Shown here piece by piece: positions 29,100-34,351 of a stretch of 34,351 nucleotides of DNA; within the stretch, counting starts at the first letter, position 1, and every line of letters begins with the position of its first letter. The stretch spans positions 1 through 34,351 of IMG/VR virus record IMGVR_UViG_3300042554_000102; one strand, written 5' to 3'. Both the position numbers and the translations under genes were made by a program. The DNA comes from a virus. The notes beneath the pieces are model-generated. The model searched no databases. It was not told the DNA's origin and worked only from the letters and a program-made list of their open reading frames with translations.

Positions 29100-31542
29100 G
29101 CTGTCCAGCCTGTTGAATTTTTTACTTGGCCCACGTTTGTCTATCAGCATGGGTGGGGGCAACAGCACTCCTGCAAACACAACCCAGACTACAACGCAAG
29201 AGTTGCCTGAGTGGGCACGGGGGTACGCCAAAGATACACTGGCTAAAACGTCGGCATTGACGGACGTTAACCAGAATCCGTATAAGACCTACGATGCAAA
29301 CCGCATTGCTGGGTTTTCGCCGATGCAGCAACAGTCAATGACGGGTGCTCAAAATATGACAACCGCGCCGCAGTTGGATACTGCGTCTGGCATAGCGGGG
29401 ATTGCTGGCTCTAGGGCTATAGGTTCTCAGTACAACCCAAATCAATTTGGCGCACAGCAAGTTGGCACGCAAGACTACACGGGGCAGAACGTCAGCCAGT
29501 ACATGAACCCCTACATGCAGAATGTAGTGGACATCCAACAGCGCGAAGCCCAGCGCCAAGCAGACATCATGGGGACTCAGCGTGCTGGACAGGCCGTTCG
29601 CTCTGGCGCTTTTGGTGGTTCCCGTGCAGGCTTGATGGAAGCTGAAGCCGCTCGTAACTTGGCAACCCAGAAGGGTGACATTCAAGCCCAAGGGCAAAAC
29701 GCTGCGTTTCAAAACGCTCAGCAGCAATTCAATACCCAGCAGCAACGGGACTTGCAAGCGCAGATGGCCAATCAACAGCAGGGTATGACTGCTCAACAGC
29801 TTGGAGAACAATCTCGTCAGTTTGGTGCCAACTACGGAATGCAAGGGTTGCAGACTGGTTTGCAAGCTGCGGGGCAGTTAGGGCAACTGGGTGGTCAACG
29901 ATTCCAGCAAGGTATGGATATCAACAAGCTGCAAAACACCTATGGCGCACAGCAGCAACAGTTAGAACAACAAGGCTTGAGCCAGTCGTATCAAGACTTT
30001 TTGAACCAGCAAAACTATCCGTACAAACAATTGGGCTTTATGTCTGACATTTTGCGCGGTACGCCTACGGGTTCGTCATCCTCCGTGAACATGTATCAAG
30101 CTCAGCCCGGCGCACTACAAACAGCGACAGGGTTGGGTCTCGGTGCTTATGGCGTTAGCCAGTTGATGAAAGCTGGCGGCGGTTCGGTGTATGAGTATGC
30201 TGATGGCGGCTCAGTCACGAGTGATTACAACACTGCCGACATTATTGACACGCTGAGCGACCAGCAATTGCAAGCAGCCCGGCAAAACGCACAGACCCGC
30301 AAAGATATGGGCACGCTTGAACTCATTGACGAGGAACTAGCACAAAGGGCTTCCGATCGCGGCGGCATGTCTGCTGCGTTTAATCAGCTTCCCCCCAATG
30401 CACAAGAGGATATGTACAAGGCTGCGAATGGCGGCATTGTGGCTTTTGCTGACGGCGGGTCTTATAGGAAGCAAGCCGCAGAGGACCGTGAAACTTTAAA
30501 AGGGTTGTCGTTTGCTGCCCCAACACCCGAAGATTACGAAAAGGGCGTGGCCGCTCGGTTGCCGTTTATTGAGAAGATGTATGGTGCGGATACTTTGTCC
30601 CCGTACTTGGCCGAGACTAAGGCTGAGCGGGAGAAGTTAAAGAGCGGTAAGGCTATGGACGAAGCCAAAGGTCTTGGCGCGTTGATGGCTGCGGCTGAAC
30701 TATTTGCTGCCCCCAACATGAACCAAGGCGCGGCGGGCGCGATAAAAGCGTTTACTGGCGAGGTCGCCCGAGTCAAGAAAGATAACAAAGAAGCTGAGCG
30801 TCTGCTGCGTTCTTCTGAAATTCAGTTGGCCACTGCCGCACAAGCTCGTAAAGAAGGTCTGATTGGTAAAGCCATGACTGCGCAAGACAAAGCCGACGGC
30901 CAATTTATGGAAGCCAAGAAGCTTGAAGCTGGCGTGAAAGAAAAAGTTGCCCAACTGTCTGGCGGTCTGGCTCAAGCTGAGTTGTCTGGTGAGTCTCAGG
31001 TGCGTGCTGCGGGTATATCTGCAAACAAACCCACGGACTTGGCCCGTCAAACGGACATTGTGTATCAGGGGATGCTCGAAGCTGGCGCACCCGCCAACAA
31101 ACAGACGATGGCCAAAGCTGCTGCTCAAGCCGCAAGCGATCTTGGTCGGTATTCAGGCACTGATCGTGCTGCTGCCGCAATGGCGGGCGCAACTCAGAAA
31201 TCGGTCAAAGAAGCCAAAGAAGCATGGGCCAACAGTGTCTTGACGGATAAAACGCTTAGAAAGCAATACGAAACTTTGCGGAAAGAAGATCCTACGCGGG
31301 CCGAGGCATTCCGAGACGATTGGATTGAGCGGGAGATGAGTGTTGGTAAACCTACCCCTCAAGGTGCCCCGGCTCAAGGAGCCCCAACACCAGCGCCAGT
31401 ACGGGGAGCACCTGCAACGCAAGGAGCCGCCCCAACTGCTGTACCACCACTTAATACATGGATGAGTGCAGCTAAGAAAGCAAACCCCAATGTTTCTGAC
31501 GCGGAGTTGGCCGCGTACTACAATCAAAAATACGGCAAATAA
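29092..31542 (+). CDS. Large Gln-rich internal virion or ejection protein
   Basis: An 816-aa protein. The N terminus (residues 1-40) includes PARLS-free MFKLSSLLNFLLGPRLSISM, then conserved PEWARGYAKDTLAKTSAL and FSPMQQQSMTGAQNM. Residues ~130-330 are Gln/Ala/Gly-rich helix with MNPYMQNVVDIQQREAQRQA. Then GGSVYEYADGGSVTSDY, a helical block (DTLSDQQLQAARQNAQTRKD ... TLELIDEELAQRASDRGGMS) and GGIVAFADGGSYRKQ. The C-terminal half is a charged helical region with a Pro/Ala/Gln linker and a small end domain (KKANPNVSDAELAAYYNQKY). The composition fits an inner-core protein delivered into the host. AAGGAG lies 7 nt ahead of ATG 29092. Confidence 0.75.
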   Translation: MFKLSSLLNFLLGPRLSISMGGGNSTPANTTQTTTQELPEWARGYAKDTLAKTSALTDVNQNPYKTYDANRIAGFSPMQQQSMTGAQNMTTAPQLDTASGIAGIAGSRAIGSQYNPNQFGAQQVGTQDYTGQNVSQYMNPYMQNVVDIQQREAQRQADIMGTQRAGQAVRSGAFGGSRAGLMEAEAARNLATQKGDIQAQGQNAAFQNAQQQFNTQQQRDLQAQMANQQQGMTAQQLGEQSRQFGANYGMQGLQTGLQAAGQLGQLGGQRFQQGMDINKLQNTYGAQQQQLEQQGLSQSYQDFLNQQNYPYKQLGFMSDILRGTPTGSSSSVNMYQAQPGALQTATGLGLGAYGVSQLMKAGGGSVYEYADGGSVTSDYNTADIIDTLSDQQLQAARQNAQTRKDMGTLELIDEELAQRASDRGGMSAAFNQLPPNAQEDMYKAANGGIVAFADGGSYRKQAAEDRETLKGLSFAAPTPEDYEKGVAARLPFIEKMYGADTLSPYLAETKAEREKLKSGKAMDEAKGLGALMAAAELFAAPNMNQGAAGAIKAFTGEVARVKKDNKEAERLLRSSEIQLATAAQARKEGLIGKAMTAQDKADGQFMEAKKLEAGVKEKVAQLSGGLAQAELSGESQVRAAGISANKPTDLARQTDIVYQGMLEAGAPANKQTMAKAAAQAASDLGRYSGTDRAAAAMAGATQKSVKEAKEAWANSVLTDKTLRKQYETLRKEDPTRAEAFRDDWIEREMSVGKPTPQGAPAQGAPTPAPVRGAPATQGAAPTAVPPLNTWMSAAKKANPNVSDAELAAYYNQKYGK

Positions 31543-31553
31543 AGGGGTTCGGC

Positions 31554-34351
31554 ATGGCCATCATTGATCCGTTTGAGGTTCAAACGCCACAACGGAGAGG
31601 CATTGTTGACCCGTTTGAGGCGCAGCCTGCCCCACAGATTGTTGACCCGTTTGCCGAAGGGAAACTTTCGCAGGAAACCACATCAAACCCGTTCATGGGA
31701 ATACTGGGTCGCGCCGCATCTTTGGCTGGCGCAGGCGTTGGGGCCGTGGCAGAAGTTGCCGAGAGGCTTGGCGACAAGTTGGAATTGGCTGTGCCGTTGT
31801 CTGGCATAAGCGAAGAAGACATAAAGAACAAGAAGCAGCTTCAGCCGCTGTTTGATTGGGCCAAGTCGCTCAAAGATTTTGACGAGAGCATTGGCTATCA
31901 ACCCAGCACGCAACTTAAAGAGTTGGCAAGCAACCCCCTCAAAGCTGTACCGTTCATTGCCGAGCGCGTGCTGACTTCTTCTCCAGATATGGTGGCAGCG
32001 GTAGGGGTTTTACCTGCCTACATCATGTCGCGCACCAAAGAAATTCTGGATGAGCGCGTTAAGAACGACGAAAAGACACTCGATGAAGCCACTGTCGGAG
32101 ACGTAACTGCTGCGGTTACTGCCGCTGTTGTAGAAGGCACGCTTGAACGCTTTGCCTCCAAAGGACTTTTGAAGGCTACCCCTGGTAAGACGGGCGCTGG
32201 CCGCATCGGGAAAGAGACCGCTACTCAAGCTGGTACTGAGGTTGTAGAAGAAGAAGCAGCGTATCTTGGCGAAGCTGCTGGAACCAAGAAAGGTCTCAGT
32301 GCAGAAGAGGCATTGAATCGTGGCTTGGAAGCTGCAATCGTTGGCGGTGGTCTCGGCGCTGGTGTGCAAGGCACAAAAGAGTACCTCAACCGCAAACCTG
32401 AAGCCGCCCCAGAGGCACCTGCACAAACAGTTGCCGGGCAACCAACGACTGCCCCTAACGTAGAAGAAGCTGCTGCTGCGCCAACGCCCGGTGTGCCACA
32501 AATTGACCCTGCGCGTGTGGAGCAACTGAAAACCACGTTTATAGATATGGGTTTAACGCCCGCCGAGGCTGAAATCAACGCCGTGGAAGCGGCTACTTTA
32601 GAGGCAGAAGACGATGCGGCTTACGAAGGAACAGCGCAAGGAGCAGAAGATGTTGCAGGAGTTGACACTACAGCAGGTGGAGCAGGCGCTCCAGTGGTTG
32701 GACAGCCCGGTGCAGTCAGCGCCCCCGCAGGAGTTGGAGCAGTTGAGCCAAGTGGAGTGGTACCTGCTAGACAAGATGTTGCAGGAACTCCTGTTGGAGA
32801 AGCGGTTCAGCAGCCTGCATTAACAGAGGCCGAAACCAAAACTTCCGGTGCGGTACTCAACGAAGCTTGGACAAAAAATTTTTTAGCTCGCCAAGAGTTG
32901 CTTGATGAAGCTGATGCGCTTGGAAAAGAATCAGAAAAAATTTCTGACGAGCTTTATAGTTTGCCCTTATCACAACAGTACGACTCGCCGTTGCGTCAAA
33001 AACTGGATGATCTTAACGCGCAACACGACAAAATTATTGCCCAAGTTGATGCACTTGACACCGCAAGAAAACAACTCACGACCGCTCCCGCAGTCGAAGA
33101 AGGCATCCCGCCTGTCGAAGAACAAGCTGCGCTGCAAGAAGAACTTGCCGCAGAACAAGCCAAGACGGACGTTGACTACGCCGAGGAAGCTCCCATTCCT
33201 GATTCGGTTGCCAACGTGGTTGGCGATCTGGCTGACCTTGCGCCTGAGATTGAGGCCGAGACTCAAGCTGAAACTGAAGCTGCACCCAAAGGCAAACGAG
33301 GACCGAAGGGTGCTCGGTTAACACCAGAACAAAAAGCTGCTTCGGACGAACGCCGCCAGCAACAGACCAAAAACTGGAAGTCCAATAAGAAGGCCGTGGA
33401 TGCTGCGGATGCGGCGCTCACTGACGCACTGACGCCCTTGGACCCTAGCGGCTACGACAGTCTTGAAGCTGCACAGGAAGCGGTTGAGAGCCAACGGATC
33501 GGCAAAATTCAAGCAGTCAAATCATTGATGCTGCTGGGTCGTACGCTTAAAGGTACTGAGCTAGGCGCTAGAGTTGAAACACTGCTTAAAAATCCGGCAA
33601 TCACCGCCAAGGAACTTGCTGATATCAAAGCGGGTATTGCTGCGCAAGTGTCCAAATCTGCTGCTCAAGTCAAAACAGGCCGAGCCGACACCAGATTTAG
33701 CGGCATGACCACGGGTCAGCAAGCACTGCGGCACGTCATCAAGACAGGTAATCCATTCCAGAAGTTCTTGGCCCAGCGCCTGCTGCCGTTTGTCAAAGAC
33801 GTTCGCTTCCAAGTCGTTGAGGAAAATGACCCATTACCCGCACAGATTACCGAGGGCGGCGCTGTCGAAGACTGGGATGCGTCCCGTGGCTTGTTCTTGC
33901 GTGTTGTTTCCACTGGCGAACGCTTCGTATTTGTACGGGGTGCAACTGGAGGCCCAAGCCAAGGCGTAAATAACGTCACTGTGCTGCACGAGATGTTGCA
34001 CGCCGCCCTGAACAAGAAAATGGACATGGCGGATTGGGCTCTCCGCAGTGGGTACGATCGCACTTCCGATTTGGCCACGGCGTTCAAGTCGCTGCAAGAA
34101 ACAATACGCCTGACGCAAGAGCGCATGGCCGACATGCAAGAAGCTGGCACGCTGCCAGAGTCTATGTATCAACTTGTTGACTCAGGGATATTCACCGACG
34201 CTCGTGAGTTTGTTGCGTATGCAATGTCAGACCCCGCCTTCCAAAAGTTTCTGATGGACACGCCGGGGGTGTTGAAGCAGTCGTTGTTCACTCGCTTTGT
34301 CAACAATGTGCGGCAGTTCTTCAACATGGGGCCAATGCACACGAGCGCCCT
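31554..34351 (+). CDS. Giant ejection-type protein with HEMLH zinc-protease motif, 3' partial
   Basis: An open frame without stop from ATG 31554 to the right edge, at least 932 aa; the end is outside. Residues 5-33 contain three DPF repeats (IIDPF, IVDPF, IVDPF). The N-terminal ~270 residues are hydrophobic/helical (SSPDMVAAVGVLPAYIMSRT, AAIVGGGLGAGVQG). A Pro/Ala/Gln/Glu-rich linker and a coiled coil (about 430-560) follow. Near residues 760-900 is a protease-like domain: VLHEMLHAALNKK with HEMLH at 812-816, and DAREFVAYAMSDPAFQKFL with E885 as possible third zinc ligand. GGGGTTC precedes ATG. Such proteins are injected with phage DNA or process virion parts; the exact role is inferred. Confidence 0.72.
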   Translation, partial: MAIIDPFEVQTPQRRGIVDPFEAQPAPQIVDPFAEGKLSQETTSNPFMGILGRAASLAGAGVGAVAEVAERLGDKLELAVPLSGISEEDIKNKKQLQPLFDWAKSLKDFDESIGYQPSTQLKELASNPLKAVPFIAERVLTSSPDMVAAVGVLPAYIMSRTKEILDERVKNDEKTLDEATVGDVTAAVTAAVVEGTLERFASKGLLKATPGKTGAGRIGKETATQAGTEVVEEEAAYLGEAAGTKKGLSAEEALNRGLEAAIVGGGLGAGVQGTKEYLNRKPEAAPEAPAQTVAGQPTTAPNVEEAAAAPTPGVPQIDPARVEQLKTTFIDMGLTPAEAEINAVEAATLEAEDDAAYEGTAQGAEDVAGVDTTAGGAGAPVVGQPGAVSAPAGVGAVEPSGVVPARQDVAGTPVGEAVQQPALTEAETKTSGAVLNEAWTKNFLARQELLDEADALGKESEKISDELYSLPLSQQYDSPLRQKLDDLNAQHDKIIAQVDALDTARKQLTTAPAVEEGIPPVEEQAALQEELAAEQAKTDVDYAEEAPIPDSVANVVGDLADLAPEIEAETQAETEAAPKGKRGPKGARLTPEQKAASDERRQQQTKNWKSNKKAVDAADAALTDALTPLDPSGYDSLEAAQEAVESQRIGKIQAVKSLMLLGRTLKGTELGARVETLLKNPAITAKELADIKAGIAAQVSKSAAQVKTGRADTRFSGMTTGQQALRHVIKTGNPFQKFLAQRLLPFVKDVRFQVVEENDPLPAQITEGGAVEDWDASRGLFLRVVSTGERFVFVRGATGGPSQGVNNVTVLHEMLHAALNKKMDMADWALRSGYDRTSDLATAFKSLQETIRLTQERMADMQEAGTLPESMYQLVDSGIFTDAREFVAYAMSDPAFQKFLMDTPGVLKQSLFTRFVNNVRQFFNMGPMHTSA

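Noticed and set aside
31566-31652. DPF repeats as AP2-type sorting motifs
   Set aside because: DPF has a role in eukaryotic endocytosis, but a phage of bacteria has no such partner; a short repeat in a disordered N terminus is sufficient.
32614-33321. Small + strand frames inside the last gene
   Set aside because: They are out of phase with a continuous, well-composed frame from 31554 to the edge and show Arg/Leu/Lys-rich shadow composition.

Overview
The window is one continuous, almost gap-free block of genes, all on the + strand, from a double-stranded DNA tailed phage. It carries the packaging, head, connector, tail-fibre, lysis, tail-nozzle and ejection modules. A P22/SU10-style portal, adaptor-like genes, a probable tail nozzle, very large ejection-type proteins and no tape measure or sheath point to a short-tailed (podovirus-like) virion. 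No polymerase, integrase, repressor, tRNA or CRISPR is visible, so the replication and early genes lie outside. The host cannot be read directly. Multi-membrane lysis genes suggest a Gram-negative, and the protein families resemble those I know from aquatic metagenomic phages (inference).

Layout: 48-4695 terminase small and large subunits and portal. 4698-5298 a small helical protein and a GroES-like co-chaperonin. 5308-8374 scaffold-like protein, a conserved protein, a probable head accessory protein and a gpT-type major capsid protein. 8383-8510 a strong terminator, a possible weak promoter and a predicted pseudoknot RNA ending at the next ribosome binding site. 8511-9587 two small beta-rich virion proteins. 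9580-14320 a run of small, mostly lysine/glycine-rich proteins, five of which carry the same short peptide at or near the C terminus, with a connector-like protein embedded among them. 14317-17513 adaptor protein, two paralogous beta proteins and an 11 x 20-residue repeat protein. 17510-22434 four tail-fibre-like genes interleaved with tiny assembly-like genes. 22444-24751 the lysis region: three overlapping membrane proteins, a 3-TM holin and a GH24 endolysin. 24760-34351 probable tail nozzle, a jelly-roll-like protein and the ejection module, ending in a very large protein with an HEMLH metalloprotease motif that runs off the edge.

Genes are coupled by overlaps: eight TAATG junctions, many ATGA junctions and several 8-nt overlaps, so much of the window should behave as a few long late transcripts. 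The only clear transcriptional break is after the capsid gene. The points most worth a second look are the pseudoknot RNA at 8431-8510, the recurring ADGIA-GKTKG peptide, the phage co-chaperonin, the apparent ATT start at 22444, the exact 20-residue repeats, and the HEMLH ejection protein.
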